From: Pleurocapsa minor HA4230-MV1
GTDB taxonomy: Bacteria > Cyanobacteriota > Cyanobacteriia > Cyanobacteriales > Xenococcaceae
Direction of reading: 5' to 3'
Assembly (NCBI GenBank): GCA_019359095.1
Contig: JAHHHZ010000023.1
Location: forward strand, 1 to 64,000
Length of the DNA: 64,000 nt
Below the pieces are notes generated by a model. The model did no database searches. It was given only the letters and a program-made list of their open reading frames with translations, and had not been told where the DNA came from. The stretch's first letter is position 1. Every line of letters starts with the position of its first letter. Shown piece by piece: positions 25,679 through 35,539 of this stretch. Both the position numbers and the translations under genes were made by a program.

Positions 25679-25990
25679 CTATTCTTCTACTGATACAGGT
25701 TTGAAATCAATTGTTAAACCTACTGCCTGTAATATCGAGGTTAATGTATCTAATGTTGGATTTCCATCTCCGCTTAGAATCCGATAAAGGTGCTGTCTTG
25801 ATATCTTAGATTCATTGGCGATCGCTTGAGTCGAACCTTTGGCTTCCACTACATTTTTTAACGCCAATAAAAATGCTTCTGTATTTCCATCTAATAATGT
25901 TTCATCCAAAGCAGCTTTTAAATAGACCGCTGCATAATTTGAGTTGCTTAATCTTTCTAGTAAATCTGTTTTATAGTCTTTTGTCGGCAT
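25679..25990 (-). CDS. HigA-like antitoxin with helix-turn-helix
   Basis: The 103-residue protein carries a C-terminal HTH (STQAIANESKISRQHLYRIL followed by GNPTLDTLTSILQAVGL) typical of the addiction-module antidote family paired with RelE/ParE-like toxins. It would bind both its toxin and the operon promoter. It starts 2 bp after the stop codon of the toxin gene, so the operon has the toxin-first order seen in higBA-type modules. Confidence 0.88.
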   Translation of the reverse strand: MPTKDYKTDLLERLSNSNYAAVYLKAALDETLLDGNTEAFLLALKNVVEAKGSTQAIANESKISRQHLYRILSGDGNPTLDTLTSILQAVGLTIDFKPVSVEE

Positions 25991-25992
25991 TT

Positions 25993-26334
25993 TTAGTTAA
26001 CCTCTTTTTGTTCTTCTTGGTATTTTTTCCAGTACCTAAGAGATGTTTTTATATCTTTGCTTTGAGTTTTCTTTGCCCCTCCCGCTAACAATAAAATCAT
26101 CTTTTTCCCCGATATTGCGTAGTAAACTCGATATCCTCCGCCAAAATGTAATCTAAGTTCATAGATACCATTTCCTAAACTTTTGCTATCACCAAAGTTA
26201 CCGAGACTTACCCGGTCGAGACGTACATCAATACGAGCTTGTATCTTTGTATTAAGTGTCTCAAACCATTCATCAAAAGGACACACCCCCTCATCTGTCA
26301 CATATTTAAAGATTGTCCAAAGTTGACTTTCCAC
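25993..26334 (-). CDS. RelE/ParE-superfamily toxin (HigB/Gp49-like)
   Basis: The 113-residue protein has CPFDEWFETLNTKIQARIDVRL, LGNGIYELRLHFGGGYRVYY and LLLAGGAKKTQSKDIKTSLR. These are the conserved blocks of the phage-derived Gp49-like/HigB toxin family, whose members act as ribosome-associated mRNA nucleases. The basic C-terminal helix and the R in YELRLHF are retained, so it looks intact. It is the first gene of a two-gene operon with the HTH antitoxin. Confidence 0.88.
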   Translation of the reverse strand: MESQLWTIFKYVTDEGVCPFDEWFETLNTKIQARIDVRLDRVSLGNFGDSKSLGNGIYELRLHFGGGYRVYYAISGKKMILLLAGGAKKTQSKDIKTSLRYWKKYQEEQKEVN

Positions 26335-26610
26335 TTTTCATTCATTTGCTGATTTTGTCATATATATGTGACAAAATTAATTGTATCAGCATAGGCTACG
26401 CTCAATCACTGGTTTTTGTCATTAGGCGATCGCCATCTTTCAAGTGGTATTTATTTTTGTTAAAAGTTTTGTATATATATTAAAAGCGATTAGGCTTCGC
26501 CTAGCCTTCGGATCGCTCTACTCAGGTTGTTCTGGATCGGCGTAATAAGCGTATGGTGCAATTATGGTCTAGGGACAAAGTATTACCTTGCCCCTACATA
26601 ATTTGATAAT
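26335..26610. other. promoter region of the toxin-antitoxin operon and hairpin
   Basis: The spacer is AT-rich, with a TATATATG-type stretch near 26360 that could belong to the toxin-antitoxin promoter. A nested hairpin at 26485-26517 has outer arms AGCGAT/ATCGCT and an inner AGGC-TTC-GCCT. No coding sequence is evident. Confidence 0.5.
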
Positions 26611-29271
26611 TCAGTTTAAACCTTCAATTAACTGTTGTTTGGCAGTAGCTAAAGCCTCGTCTAATTTACTAACATCTCTAGCGCCAGCCTGCGCCAGATT
26701 TGGTCTGCCACCACCTCCACCACCGCAAATTTGGGCGATCGCACCGATGAATTTACCTGCCTGTAGGTGTTTTTCTTTAATTACTTTCTGGCTAAAAGCG
26801 GCAACTAAGCTGACTTTGCCTTCTGAGGGAATAGAGGCAATCACCACCGCAGCGTCACCTAATTTTTGCTGTAATCTTTCGGCAGCAGACTGGAGAGATT
26901 TCGCATCCATATCTCCCATATTTGCGACTAAGATCTTATATTCACCGACGGTTTCTGCCTGAGACAGTAGGCTATCTGATTTGAAGAGAGCAAGTTCTTG
27001 TTTGGCAGCTTCTAATTCTTTTTGGGTAGTTTTTAATTCATTCTGAAGACTGTTAACGCGATCGCTAATTTCTTCGGGCTTGACTTTAAAAGTACTGCTC
27101 AATTCTTTAACCACCCGCTCTCGCACGTTGAGATAATCTAAAATAGCTGGCCCCGCCACGGCTTCAATCCTTCTGACTCCAGAAGCAATCCCCGTTTCGG
27201 CGATAATTTTAAATACGCCAATTTCAGCAGTATTGGTAACGTGAGTACCGCCACAAAGTTCCATCGAAACTCCAGGAAAATCAATTACCCTCACTTCATC
27301 GCCGTATTTTTCTCCAAACATGGCTGTTGCCCCTTTTGCTTTGGCATCAGCGATGGGCATAACCTGGACATCGGCTTCGTGGGCTTCGGATATCCAGGTA
27401 TTAACTAACTCTTCTACCTGCTGCACATCATCGCTAGTTAAGGCGCGGGGAGAATTAAAGTCAAATCTTAAACGATCGAAGTTGACTAACGAACCTGCTT
27501 GAGACACAGAGTCATCAACTATTTTCTTTAGTGCCGCCTGTAATAAATGAGTGGCGGTATGGTTTGCTTGGACTCGACGACGGCAAGCACGATCTATCGT
27601 GGCATTAACGACATCTCCTACCTTGACAGTACCCCGTTCTACCTTACCTTTATGAACTAAGATGTTACCTTCTTTTTGTACGTCTTCAATGCGGATTAAG
27701 AGATCATCCCCCGAAAGATATCCGCGATCGCCAATTTGTCCGCCAGACTCGCCATAAAAGGGTGTTTGATCGAGAATAATCTGCACGCGATCGCCAGCAG
27801 CAGCCGAAACGCCCCTACTTGCATCATCATTTGCATCATCATTACTAATCACAATACCCATAATTTGAGATTGTGTTACAAATTTGTGATATCCCAAGAA
27901 GCTTGTTTCATTACTACCTGCAACTATTTCACCCAAAGCATTTTGAGTTGTGAGGTCGATCGCCTCATGGGAATCTTGCGAACGAGTTTTTTGCAACTCC
28001 ATTTCCCGTTCAAACCCTTCAAGATCGACAGTTAATCCCTGTTCTGACGCTACTTCTTGAGTAAGTTCTAAAGGAAAGCCATAGGTATCATAAAGTTCAA
28101 AGGCATCTTTCCCTGAGATCTTGGTTTGCGAAAAGTTAGCAGCTTGAGCAATAATCTCCGCCAGTAACTTCTCTCCTCTGGTCAAAGTTTTGAGGAATTG
28201 AGATTCTTCTCGCTGTAGCTGACTTTTAATCACGTTTTCACGTTCGCGAACATGGGGATAAGCCGATTCGGCTAGGGCGATCGCTGTTTCGGCAACCTGA
28301 GTAATAAAATTACCTTCAATCCCAATCAATCTGCCGTGGCGAATTACCCGACGGATCAGACGGCGAAGAATATAACCGCGATCTGTATTCGAGGCTGTCA
28401 CCCCATCGGCGATCATGTGAACTACTGCGCGAACGTGATCGCCAATTACCTTGAGAGAAATTTTAGTTTGCTCATCAGCTTGGCTATAATCTATTTCCGC
28501 AATCAACCCAGCAGTTTTAATAATTGGCAGAATGAAATCGGTTTCATAGTTATTAGGTACTTGCTGAAGGATTTGCGCCATCCTTTCCAAACCCAAACCA
28601 GTATCAATATTCTTATTCTCTAGAGGTGTCAGATTTCCTGCTACATCTTTGTTGTATTGCATAAATACCAAGTTATAAAACTCGATAAATCTGCTGTCGT
28701 CTTCCAAATCAATCTGCTCATCACCCAATTCTGGATGAAAGTCATAGAATAACTCTGAACTAGTGCCACAAGGGCCAGTGATACCAGAAGACCAAAAATT
28801 ATCTTCTCCCATCCGCTGAATACGATGTTCGGCAATACCAATCTTGTCACGCCAAATCGCAAAAGCTTCATCATCATCATGATAAACACTAGGCACAATC
28901 CGTTCTGGTGGCAAACCATATACCTGTGTTGAAAGTTCCCACGCCCAAGCGATCGCTTCTTCTTTAAAATAATCCCCAAAGCTAAAATTACCCAACATCT
29001 CGAAAAAGGTATGATGTCTGGCGGTACGTCCCACATTCTCAATATCGTTGGTGCGAATACACTTTTGGGAACTAGTAGCACGAGGTTGAGGTGCTTTACG
29101 CTGTCCCAAGAAGATCGGCTTAAACGGCAGCATTCCTGCAATAGTCAACATTACTGTGGGATCTTCAGGGATTAAAGAAGCGCTAGGTAATATTTTGTGG
29201 GATCTTTCTTCATAGAACTTTAAAAATTTTTCGCGGATTTCGCTACCGCTTAGGTGTGGGAGATCTGCCAT
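26611..29271 (-). CDS. alaS: alanyl-tRNA synthetase
   Basis: The 886-residue protein is full length for AlaRS. The class II catalytic core begins [20 protein letters not shown], with [20 protein letters not shown] as motif 2. The editing/AlaX domain carries [11 protein letters not shown] and the zinc-binding [10 protein letters not shown], and the C-terminal DHHA1-like domain ends with the Gly-rich [14 protein letters not shown]. It attaches alanine to tRNA-Ala and hydrolyses mischarged Ser/Gly. The gene is single and leftward, divergent from hisC with a 162-bp spacer. Confidence 0.98.
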   Translation of the reverse strand: MADLPHLSGSEIREKFLKFYEERSHKILPSASLIPEDPTVMLTIAGMLPFKPIFLGQRKAPQPRATSSQKCIRTNDIENVGRTARHHTFFEMLGNFSFGDYFKEEAIAWAWELSTQVYGLPPERIVPSVYHDDDEAFAIWRDKIGIAEHRIQRMGEDNFWSSGITGPCGTSSELFYDFHPELGDEQIDLEDDSRFIEFYNLVFMQYNKDVAGNLTPLENKNIDTGLGLERMAQILQQVPNNYETDFILPIIKTAGLIAEIDYSQADEQTKISLKVIGDHVRAVVHMIADGVTASNTDRGYILRRLIRRVIRHGRLIGIEGNFITQVAETAIALAESAYPHVRERENVIKSQLQREESQFLKTLTRGEKLLAEIIAQAANFSQTKISGKDAFELYDTYGFPLELTQEVASEQGLTVDLEGFEREMELQKTRSQDSHEAIDLTTQNALGEIVAGSNETSFLGYHKFVTQSQIMGIVISNDDANDDASRGVSAAAGDRVQIILDQTPFYGESGGQIGDRGYLSGDDLLIRIEDVQKEGNILVHKGKVERGTVKVGDVVNATIDRACRRRVQANHTATHLLQAALKKIVDDSVSQAGSLVNFDRLRFDFNSPRALTSDDVQQVEELVNTWISEAHEADVQVMPIADAKAKGATAMFGEKYGDEVRVIDFPGVSMELCGGTHVTNTAEIGVFKIIAETGIASGVRRIEAVAGPAILDYLNVRERVVKELSSTFKVKPEEISDRVNSLQNELKTTQKELEAAKQELALFKSDSLLSQAETVGEYKILVANMGDMDAKSLQSAAERLQQKLGDAAVVIASIPSEGKVSLVAAFSQKVIKEKHLQAGKFIGAIAQICGGGGGGRPNLAQAGARDVSKLDEALATAKQQLIEGLN

Positions 29272-29433
29272 AGTAGTTTAGATAAATGCAGTTTGCGTAT
29301 TTTTATTTATTTGTTTATTTTGACATCTTTTCCAGTTCTATTGAGTCTCACCCGCAAGAGTAATCAATCTACTTAAAAACTATTTTAAAACCAACAAAAT
29401 ACTATAAATTTAATTTATTACTGATTAATTAAC

Positions 29434-30498
29434 ATGAACTATTTTCGTCCTGCGATCGCCACAATGCAAGGCTATACTCCTGGAGAACAACCAAAACCAG
29501 GATCACCGATTATTAAACTCAATACTAATGAGAATCCTTATCCTCCTTCTCCCAAGGCATTAGAAGTATTACGCAACTTAGATAGTGAGTGGTTGAGACG
29601 CTATCCCGATCCTTATTCTAGAGATTTCTGTAGCGCTGTTAGTGAAGCTTTAGATGTGCCTACTGATTGGATAATTGTTAGCAACGGTAGTGATGATCTA
29701 TTAAACATTCTAATTCGCGCTTGTGCCGAGGGAAAAGAGCGCAAGGTGGTCTACCCGATGCCATCTTACGTACTTTATCGTACCCTAGCATCATTGCAGG
29801 CTGCGGAGAGCGTAGAAGTTGCCTATCCTGAAGATGATCGGCTACCAATTGCCGAGTTAGTTGCTGCGGGTGGTGCAGTCACTCTAATTGCTACTCCGAA
29901 TAGTCCTTCGGGTCACATTGTCCCGCTAGATGATTTGCGACAGTTGGCTAGTAGAGTGTCGGGTATTCTAGCTATTGACGAAGCTTATGTTGATTTTGCC
30001 GATTATACGGCTTTGTCTCTGGTACAAGAATTTGAGAACGTAATTATTTTACGCACCCTTTCTAAGGGTTATTCCCTGGCTGGTTTACGTTTAGGCTTTG
30101 GAATTACCAATCCCCAGCTACTCTCAAATCTGTTTAAAGTCAAAGATAGCTATAACGTTGATGCTTTGGCGATCTTGATTGGCGCAGCAGCGATGCACGA
30201 TCAAACCTATAAAAATAACTGTGCGTCAAAAATAAAGCGATCGCGCAGTAAACTAACAATAGATTTAAGAGAAATTGGTTTTAAAGTCCGAGATTCTCAA
30301 GCAAATTTCTTACTGGTTACGCCACCTAATAACCAAGCCGCGAAGATTTACCAAGCTTTAAAAGCACAAAATATCTTAGTCCGCTATTTCGACTCGCCAG
30401 GATTATCAGATAAATTACGTATTACGGTGGGAACTGATGAACAAAACCAAAAATTACTTCAGGCAATTCTAGCCGTACAAGTAGGAAATAGGAAATAG
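29434..30498 (+). CDS. hisC: histidinol-phosphate aminotransferase
   Basis: The 354-residue class-I/II PLP enzyme has KLNTNENPYPPSP near the start, the cofactor-binding YPMPSYVLYR region, DEAYVDFADY and the Schiff-base lysine in LRTLSKGYSLAGLRLG. It converts imidazole-acetol phosphate and glutamate to histidinol phosphate in histidine synthesis. The last four residues (GNRK) and the TAG stop are encoded by GGAAATA heptamers, so the C-terminal tail is repeat-derived. The gene is convergent with a LysR regulator 20 bp away. Confidence 0.93.
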   Translation: MNYFRPAIATMQGYTPGEQPKPGSPIIKLNTNENPYPPSPKALEVLRNLDSEWLRRYPDPYSRDFCSAVSEALDVPTDWIIVSNGSDDLLNILIRACAEGKERKVVYPMPSYVLYRTLASLQAAESVEVAYPEDDRLPIAELVAAGGAVTLIATPNSPSGHIVPLDDLRQLASRVSGILAIDEAYVDFADYTALSLVQEFENVIILRTLSKGYSLAGLRLGFGITNPQLLSNLFKVKDSYNVDALAILIGAAAMHDQTYKNNCASKIKRSRSKLTIDLREIGFKVRDSQANFLLVTPPNNQAAKIYQALKAQNILVRYFDSPGLSDKLRITVGTDEQNQKLLQAILAVQVGNRK

Positions 30499-30509
30499 GA
30501 AGTAGGAAA
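30484..30509. repeat. GGAAATA heptamer repeat at the hisC 3' end
   Basis: Two GGAAATA units, one GGAAGTA and a partial unit span the hisC stop codon (30496-30498). It is the same unit as the array at 18359-18407. Confidence 0.9.
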
Positions 30510-30518
30510 CTGCTGTAA

Positions 30519-31442
30519 TTAGCTATTAGCTTTTGGAGTTTGACCTTCAATCACACCATAGTTTTTAAGCACATCTAGAAAGGCATAAACGGCTGGAGTA
30601 TGCAAAGCATTTTTGACAATTGCTGCTTCGATAATTCTTTCTAGAGGAATGGGCAAAGAATAAACTTTTAATTGTTTGGGAAGCGGTTCGGTAGCAAGCT
30701 GGGGCAAAATTGCTGCACCTAAGCCTTGCATTGCCATACTAGTCATAGCTGAGTCTTGTTTCATTTCATAAGCAATATTTACAGGTTTTAGCGATCGCTG
30801 TAAATATTGTCGAATTTTTAAAGAACAACTATTATTCACGGAGATAATTAGAGGATATGTGGCTAATTGTTCCCAGGTTAATCGTGTTTGGTTTAATTTC
30901 AGGCTGCGGGGTAACAGCACCACATATTCATCTCGATAAATTTCCCAGGTTTCAAATTCCTGAGAACAAGGTAGATCGACTATTCCAATATCTGCTTGAC
31001 CAGAACGCAAAATATTTTCGATCTCGAAATGTTCCTCAATATCGGTAACACTCACTTTAATTAAAGGAAACTGACGGCGAAACTGAGCAATTAAGGCAGG
31101 TAAAATATGAGTTGCTGCGCTGCGAAAAGCTACCAGTCTCACATTCCCCCCTTTTAAACCTTTAGCCCGATTGGCTTCGGTGGCCATCTTTTGTAATAAG
31201 TTTAAGATTTCTTTGGCAGGTAAAACTAATTGCTCTCCCACAGGGGTAAGATCTGCACCATTACGCCCCCGATTAAACAAAATTACTCCCAACTCTGCTT
31301 CTAAAGTGGCGATCGCATGACTAACTGCTGACTGGGAAATTTCTAAGTGTAAAGCAGCCTCGCTAAAGTTCCGATAATTGGCTACCTCCACCAGTATTCG
31401 TAGCTGTGAAATTTTTAGTTTATACGGATCGATTGCACTCAT
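30519..31442 (-). CDS. LysR-type transcriptional regulator
   Basis: The 307-residue protein has an N-terminal winged HTH (FSEAALHLEISQSAVSHAIA, residues about 26-45) and a periplasmic-binding-like effector domain (about 95-300) with the IGIVDLP and GLGAAILPQLA segments. It should bind as a tetramer to a promoter with T-N11-A motifs. Its target is not evident; the divergently placed neighbour is a 69-residue unknown protein starting 174 bp upstream. It is not clearly NtcB, CmpR or RbcR. Confidence 0.9.
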   Translation of the reverse strand: MSAIDPYKLKISQLRILVEVANYRNFSEAALHLEISQSAVSHAIATLEAELGVILFNRGRNGADLTPVGEQLVLPAKEILNLLQKMATEANRAKGLKGGNVRLVAFRSAATHILPALIAQFRRQFPLIKVSVTDIEEHFEIENILRSGQADIGIVDLPCSQEFETWEIYRDEYVVLLPRSLKLNQTRLTWEQLATYPLIISVNNSCSLKIRQYLQRSLKPVNIAYEMKQDSAMTSMAMQGLGAAILPQLATEPLPKQLKVYSLPIPLERIIEAAIVKNALHTPAVYAFLDVLKNYGVIEGQTPKANS

Positions 31443-31616
31443 AAATAATTTTATTACAAGCTACCCGAAGAGCAGATATTTAACTATTAATTTTATTCAT
31501 ACTTACCATGCCTAGCTTATTTTGTAGATTAAATACCCAAGAGCTACAGTTAATTTATAGCAAACAAAGGTGCTAAAAATCTTTTTCTTTATTGTTTATA
31601 ACTGTGGAAATTAATC

Positions 31617-31826
31617 ATGAAAGTAATTAATTTTATGACCAATTTTTGGCAAAAAATTGAAAATAGCTTAGTAAAATCTAATCACGAACCCCAAGTCAGA
31701 CAAAAACGAGATCGCTTTGGCAATCAATATTGGCAGGCATACGATTTTTATACTAACAAATCATATACTTTTGGTTCTGAGCAAGATGTTAAAGTTTGGA
31801 TTGAAAATCGCTATCATTGTTTTTAG
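31617..31826 (+). CDS. small conserved-looking protein of unknown function
   Basis: The 69-residue basic protein has the segment QKRDRFGNQYWQAYDFYTNK followed by SYTFGSEQDVKVWIENRYH. The pattern (R-D-x-F-G-N-x-Y-W ... F-G-S-E-x-x-V-x-x-W-I/L-E-x-R-Y) recalls small proteins found in many cyanobacteria. No function is known to me. It is not secreted and has no membrane helix. Confidence 0.7.
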   Translation: MKVINFMTNFWQKIENSLVKSNHEPQVRQKRDRFGNQYWQAYDFYTNKSYTFGSEQDVKVWIENRYHCF

Positions 31827-31883
31827 CTAGATCTTAGCAAGATTCAAATAATTTAAATAGGTGCAAACAAGAAGTCTAATATC

Positions 31884-31987
31884 AAGTCCGCTTAATTACT
31901 TCTAATAAAATCTTTGCCCCGAACTATGCGGGATAAACGTCTTAGCGTCTTGGCGCGAGTTTTAATTGGAATTGTTTAAACGGACTT
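31884..31987. mobile_element. 104-bp MITE-like element with AAGTCCG terminal inverted repeats
   Basis: The left end AAGTCCGCTTAA (31884-31895) and the right end TTAAACGGACTT (31976-31987) are inverted copies differing at one base. The interior includes TCTTTGCCCCGAACTATGCG (31911-31930), whose reverse complement resembles a block in the spacer at 55479-55511. The same terminal sequence forms the 20-bp palindrome at 2614-2633. No coding capacity is present. Confidence 0.55.
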
Positions 31988-32003
31988 CATATGACCAGTA
32001 TTT

Positions 32004-32780
32004 TTAGTGCCGATGAATCATGGTTGCGCTTGATTGATCGGTAGCCAATACTAATACTTCGCTCAAATTAACATGAGCTGGACGAGTCGCACAAAAAACG
32101 ACAATTTCGGCAATATCATCAGGAGTTAAAGGATTCATTCCCTGATAAACTTTAGCTGCTTTCTCAGTATCTCCTCGAAACCGCACTTTACTAAAATCTG
32201 TTTCGACAGAACCAGGATCGACACAACTTACCCGAATGGGAGTACCCAACAAATCCATTTTTAACCCTTGCGATAAAGCTCTTACGGCTGCTTTGGTAGC
32301 ACAATAAACATTGCCTCCAGGATAAGCTTGATGTCCTGCAATTGAACCAATATTAATAATATGTCCTTGATTGCGTTCCACCATCCCAGGTAAAAGCGAT
32401 CGCGTCACATATAACAAACCTTTGACATTAGTATCGATCATCTCTTCCCAATTTTGGATATCTCCCGATTGCAGCTTGTCCAAACCACGGCTTAATCCTG
32501 CATTATTGACCAAAATATCGATATTTCGCCAAGATTCGGGCAAAGAATCCATCGACTTGGCTACCCCATGGCGATCGCTGACATCCATTTCTAATAAATA
32601 TATTTGGCTTTGATAAGCTTGCTTTATTTCTGTGGCGACTTCCTCTAACTTATCCCGACGACGTGCAGCTAAAATCAACGATGCACCTTCTTTGGCAAAC
32701 ATCTTAGCGCAAGATGCACCAATACCACTACTCGCCCCAGTAATGACGACAATTTGCTCTTGAATTGAAACCATATTCAT
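32004..32780 (-). CDS. short-chain dehydrogenase/reductase (YdfG-like)
   Basis: The 258-residue classical SDR has the cofactor motif TGASSGIG (about 15-22), NNAG near 92, the catalytic Ser in INIGSIAGHQ and the Y-x-x-x-K pair in NVYCATKAAV. The R-R pair in LAARRRDKLEE suggests NADP preference. It probably oxidises or reduces a hydroxy or keto substrate such as a 3-hydroxy acid. The gene is single and divergent from dnaB. Confidence 0.9.
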   Translation of the reverse strand: MNMVSIQEQIVVITGASSGIGASCAKMFAKEGASLILAARRRDKLEEVATEIKQAYQSQIYLLEMDVSDRHGVAKSMDSLPESWRNIDILVNNAGLSRGLDKLQSGDIQNWEEMIDTNVKGLLYVTRSLLPGMVERNQGHIINIGSIAGHQAYPGGNVYCATKAAVRALSQGLKMDLLGTPIRVSCVDPGSVETDFSKVRFRGDTEKAAKVYQGMNPLTPDDIAEIVVFCATRPAHVNLSEVLVLATDQSSATMIHRH

Positions 32781-32980
32781 TTAGTGAAAAATGCTACATC
32801 TTCAGAGTAGGTTTTTTTGTAGATTAATAACCACGTTAATATCGATACTATAATTTTGTGTTTTCCGACTAAAAAAAGCGATCGCTCACTGTAATTTTTA
32901 CTTGCTCACTTTGCCACAAAATATCGCAGCTTAGTAGAATATATGTTCTATAGTTATGCTGTAAGAGTCAAAAGTTATTA

Positions 32981-34315
32981 ATGGCAGAAATAAACAACTT
33001 ACCTCCAACTAGTATTGAGGCGGAAGAAGCGATCCTGGGGGGAATTCTGTTCGATCCCGAAGCGATTACCAGGGTAGGAGAATTAGTCGTTAAAGATGCT
33101 TTCTACGTTAAAGCGCATCAAGAGATTTATTACGCCGCCTTATGTCTCAATGCCAAAGGTAAACCAACGGATTTTATTTCTGTTAGTACATATTTAAGCG
33201 ATCGCAATTTATTAGAACAGGTGGGTGGGACAACCAAGTTGGCACAGTTGCTTAACCGTACGGTGTCGGCGGTTAATGTGGATCGCTATGCCAACCTGAT
33301 CATGGAAAAGTATGTCCGTCGTCAGTTGATTACATCAGGACATGAAATTGTCGATCTCGGCTACGATAACACCTCGGAATTGGAAGTTGTCTTAGATGCA
33401 GCGGAACAGAAGATCTTTCGTCTCACTCAAGAACGTCCTCAAGAAGGTTTAGTTCCCATCGCGGAAACTTTGGTGAACACGTTTAATACGATTGAAGAAC
33501 TACATCAAGAAACGGCTTTACCTGGGATTCCTTCTGGTTATTATGATTTAGATGCGATGACTAGTGGTTTTAGTCGTTCTGACTTAATCATTATTGCAGG
33601 TAGACCATCAATGGGAAAAACGGCGTTTTCCTTATGTGTCGCTTCTAATATTGCCAGGGATTCTAAATTACCCATTGCTGTATTTAGTCTAGAGATGTCG
33701 CGAGAACAGCTAACCCAAAGATTGCTATCTGGTGAGGCGAGGATTCCTAGTAACCGTCTGCGTTCAGGGAGAATTGCGCAAAACGAGTTTGGACAGCTAA
33801 TTGATGGAGTAGAAAGACTTTCCGAACTACCAATTTATATTGACGATACTGCTAACTTAACAGTGATGCAAATGCGATCGCAAGTACGCCGTCTGCAAGC
33901 ACAGCAACCAGTTCCTCTGGGTTTAGTGATGATTGATTATCTTCAGTTAATGGAAGGGGGAGATAATGACAACCGCGTACAGCAGCTTTCTAAAATGACG
34001 CGGAGTTTAAAAGGTTTAGCTAGAGAGTTAAATGTGCCGATTGTGGCATTATCTCAGTTAAGTCGAGGAGTAGAACAAAGAACTAATAAACGCCCCATGC
34101 TGTCTGACTTACGGGAGTCGGGATCGATTGAGCAAGACGCGGATTTAGTCATGATGATTTATCGTGATGAATATTATAATCCTGATACTCCAGACCGAGG
34201 TATTACAGAAGTAAGTATTGTTAAACATCGTAATGGCCCTGTGGGAACGATTAAGCTGTTGTTTAATGCCGAATTAACTAAGTTTGAAAGTTTAGCGCAA
34301 CCTGGCAAATATTAA
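32981..34315 (+). CDS. dnaB: replicative DNA helicase DnaB
   Basis: The 444-residue protein has the N-terminal helical domain starting LPPTSIEAEEAILGGILFDP and the RecA-like domain with Walker A GRPSMGKTAFSL, Walker B LVMIDYLQLM and the arginine-finger region ESGSIEQDADLVMMIYRDEY. It is full length and carries no intein, unlike some cyanobacterial DnaB proteins. It unwinds DNA at the chromosome replication fork. Confidence 0.98.
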   Translation: MAEINNLPPTSIEAEEAILGGILFDPEAITRVGELVVKDAFYVKAHQEIYYAALCLNAKGKPTDFISVSTYLSDRNLLEQVGGTTKLAQLLNRTVSAVNVDRYANLIMEKYVRRQLITSGHEIVDLGYDNTSELEVVLDAAEQKIFRLTQERPQEGLVPIAETLVNTFNTIEELHQETALPGIPSGYYDLDAMTSGFSRSDLIIIAGRPSMGKTAFSLCVASNIARDSKLPIAVFSLEMSREQLTQRLLSGEARIPSNRLRSGRIAQNEFGQLIDGVERLSELPIYIDDTANLTVMQMRSQVRRLQAQQPVPLGLVMIDYLQLMEGGDNDNRVQQLSKMTRSLKGLARELNVPIVALSQLSRGVEQRTNKRPMLSDLRESGSIEQDADLVMMIYRDEYYNPDTPDRGITEVSIVKHRNGPVGTIKLLFNAELTKFESLAQPGKY

Positions 34316-34382
34316 CCAGAAATAGAATTGAATCTAGCAGTCCTATTTGATTCATGAAACTACATTGATTGGTTTTTAGGTA

Positions 34383-34408
34383 GTCCTAAAGGATACCGCT
34401 TCGCATAT
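34383..34408. repeat. 26-bp dispersed repeat (GTCCTAAAGGATACC...)
   Basis: This is an exact copy of positions 11341-11366. Both copies lie in spacers just after a gene end, and both are followed by short heptamer-like sequence. The start contains the palindrome TCCTAAAGGA with a one-base offset, and a partial inverted copy occurs near 55610-55621. Confidence 0.8.
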
Positions 34409-34472
34409 AGGTAGTAGAAATTGCTCATTTCATTTAGGATTGCTATATGACTTAATAGATTGCATCAATAGC

Positions 34473-34509
34473 AAAAACCCCTGACTTCAAGCATTTTGAT
34501 GGTCAGAGG
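34473..34509 (-). terminator. rho-independent terminator of the Hlip gene
   Basis: Read leftward, CCTCTGAC and GTCAGGGG form an 8-bp stem (arms 34502-34509 and 34478-34485, one mismatch) followed by TTTTT (34477-34473), 41 bp after the stop codon of the high-light-inducible protein gene. Confidence 0.82.
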
Positions 34510-34550
34510 ATTAATTAAGTAATCTTGGTAAGATTATGATTAAACTAAGA

Positions 34551-34694
34551 TTACAAGATACCCAACTGTTTTAAAACACCGTGTCCAGTATTCATTTCAA
34601 CGATAATTGCCGTAACAAAACCAATCATTGCTAAACGACCATTCCAAATCTCTGCATAGTTAGTAAAGCCAAATTTGCCTTCTTTTTTGTCCAC
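34551..34694 (-). CDS. high-light-inducible protein (Hlip, one-helix CAB/ELIP family)
   Basis: The 47-residue protein contains [20 protein letters not shown], the chlorophyll-binding helix E-x-x-N-G-R-x-A-M-x-G-F shared by Hlips. It ends in a short hydrophilic tail. Hlips bind chlorophyll and carotenoid, quench energy and accompany photosystem assembly under light stress. The most likely start is GTG at 34694, behind a GGAGATAA ribosome-binding sequence. The gene marks the left border of the accessory island. Confidence 0.9.
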   Translation of the reverse strand: MDKKEGKFGFTNYAEIWNGRLAMIGFVTAIIVEMNTGHGVLKQLGIL

Positions 34695-34790
34695 GATTAC
34701 AGTTATCTCCTTATTGTATGGTTTACCTATGTCAAGTATTCTTAATATAGCGTAACTTTATCACATATTTTGCTTTCATCTGACCATAAT

Positions 34791-35225
34791 TTAAATAGAA
34801 ACCCCATTCGTAAAATTTCTATTTTTAGTTAAAGCGATCATCATGGGTATCATCACGACGAGATTATAGAAAAAATGTAGTTCAAGTCTAGGGAAAAAAG
34901 CTCCACCAATGCTAGTTCTATTTGCCATTGCTACGCCCCCCAACGCTTGGATAAGCAATAACAAGTGTTCCAAGTGATGAAACTGTTGCAGGTAAATAGT
35001 AGTGACCCACCAACGAGTTTTAACTTGACGTTGAAGCTGATACAATCCAATTAGCATGAAAAGCGCATAGCCGTAATGCAACCACTCCGAATGCATTAGC
35101 GCTGGTTGCCATAATCCCAAAAACCCCAAACACAAGGGACGTGACCAACCAAGCACGTATAACTCATAAATTTGCGCTAAATGCTCCACAAAATGAGCAA
35201 TACAGATACCAATAAAGATTTTCAT
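34791..35225 (-). CDS. histidine-rich integral membrane protein, last gene of the island operon
   Basis: The 144-residue protein has four or five membrane helices with repeated His/Glu pairs: HFVEHLAQIYEL, MHSEWLHYGYAL, QQFHHLEHLLLLIQ and LELHFFYNL. The spacing of H-x-x-E-H and H-H-x-x-H within helices suggests bound haem or a metal site. I do not recognise the family. Its start overlaps the stop of the preceding gene (ATGA, 4 bp), so it is part of the operon; its position next to the hydrolase and coiled-coil genes could mean a role in lysis or in the host membrane. Confidence 0.72.
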   Translation of the reverse strand: MKIFIGICIAHFVEHLAQIYELYVLGWSRPLCLGFLGLWQPALMHSEWLHYGYALFMLIGLYQLQRQVKTRWWVTTIYLQQFHHLEHLLLLIQALGGVAMANRTSIGGAFFPRLELHFFYNLVVMIPMMIALTKNRNFTNGVSI

Positions 35226-35539
35226 TTCAAGTTACCACGATGCAGGATTACAGCGCTAGGCAGAGTATTAGCAGTCGCATCATCTAACTGCAAAAATTGC
35301 ACGCTACCATAGCCAGCTTTGCTTAAGTTATCCGTGGATCTGTAGCTATCGTCAACACTTGAATAAATGCCGAATTCACGATGTCCTTTTGGCCGAGCTT
35401 GCCAATGAATTAACTTAAAGTCCCCTGTAAGCTTGAACTTATCGATAATTGGTTGAAAATCAAGTATTAATTCAGAGTTTTCAACTCCTTGCGTATTTAC
35501 CTTGAATTTAGCGTTTGTTATATGCTGTATAGTTTTCAT
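35222..35539 (-). CDS. small unknown protein of the island operon
   Basis: The 105-residue protein begins MKTIQHITNAKFKVNTQGVE and contains DFQPIIDKFKLTGDFKLIHW and FGIYSSVDDSYRS. It appears soluble and mixed alpha/beta. It overlaps the flanking genes by 4 bp on both sides, which implies translational coupling. No family is recognised. Confidence 0.68.
   Translation of the reverse strand: MKTIQHITNAKFKVNTQGVENSELILDFQPIIDKFKLTGDFKLIHWQARPKGHREFGIYSSVDDSYRSTDNLSKAGYGSVQFLQLDDATANTLPSAVILHRGNLK

Noticed and set aside
27736-28623. Open frames on the plus strand inside alaS
   Set aside because: They lie entirely within the complete alaS gene, lack family features and have no ribosome-binding context.
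32981-34315. Intein in dnaB
   Set aside because: The gene has normal length and uninterrupted motifs, so no intein is present.
34695-34790. attL-type direct repeat with the 47.45-kb end of the island
   Set aside because: I compared both junction sequences by eye and found no shared run long enough to call an attachment site.
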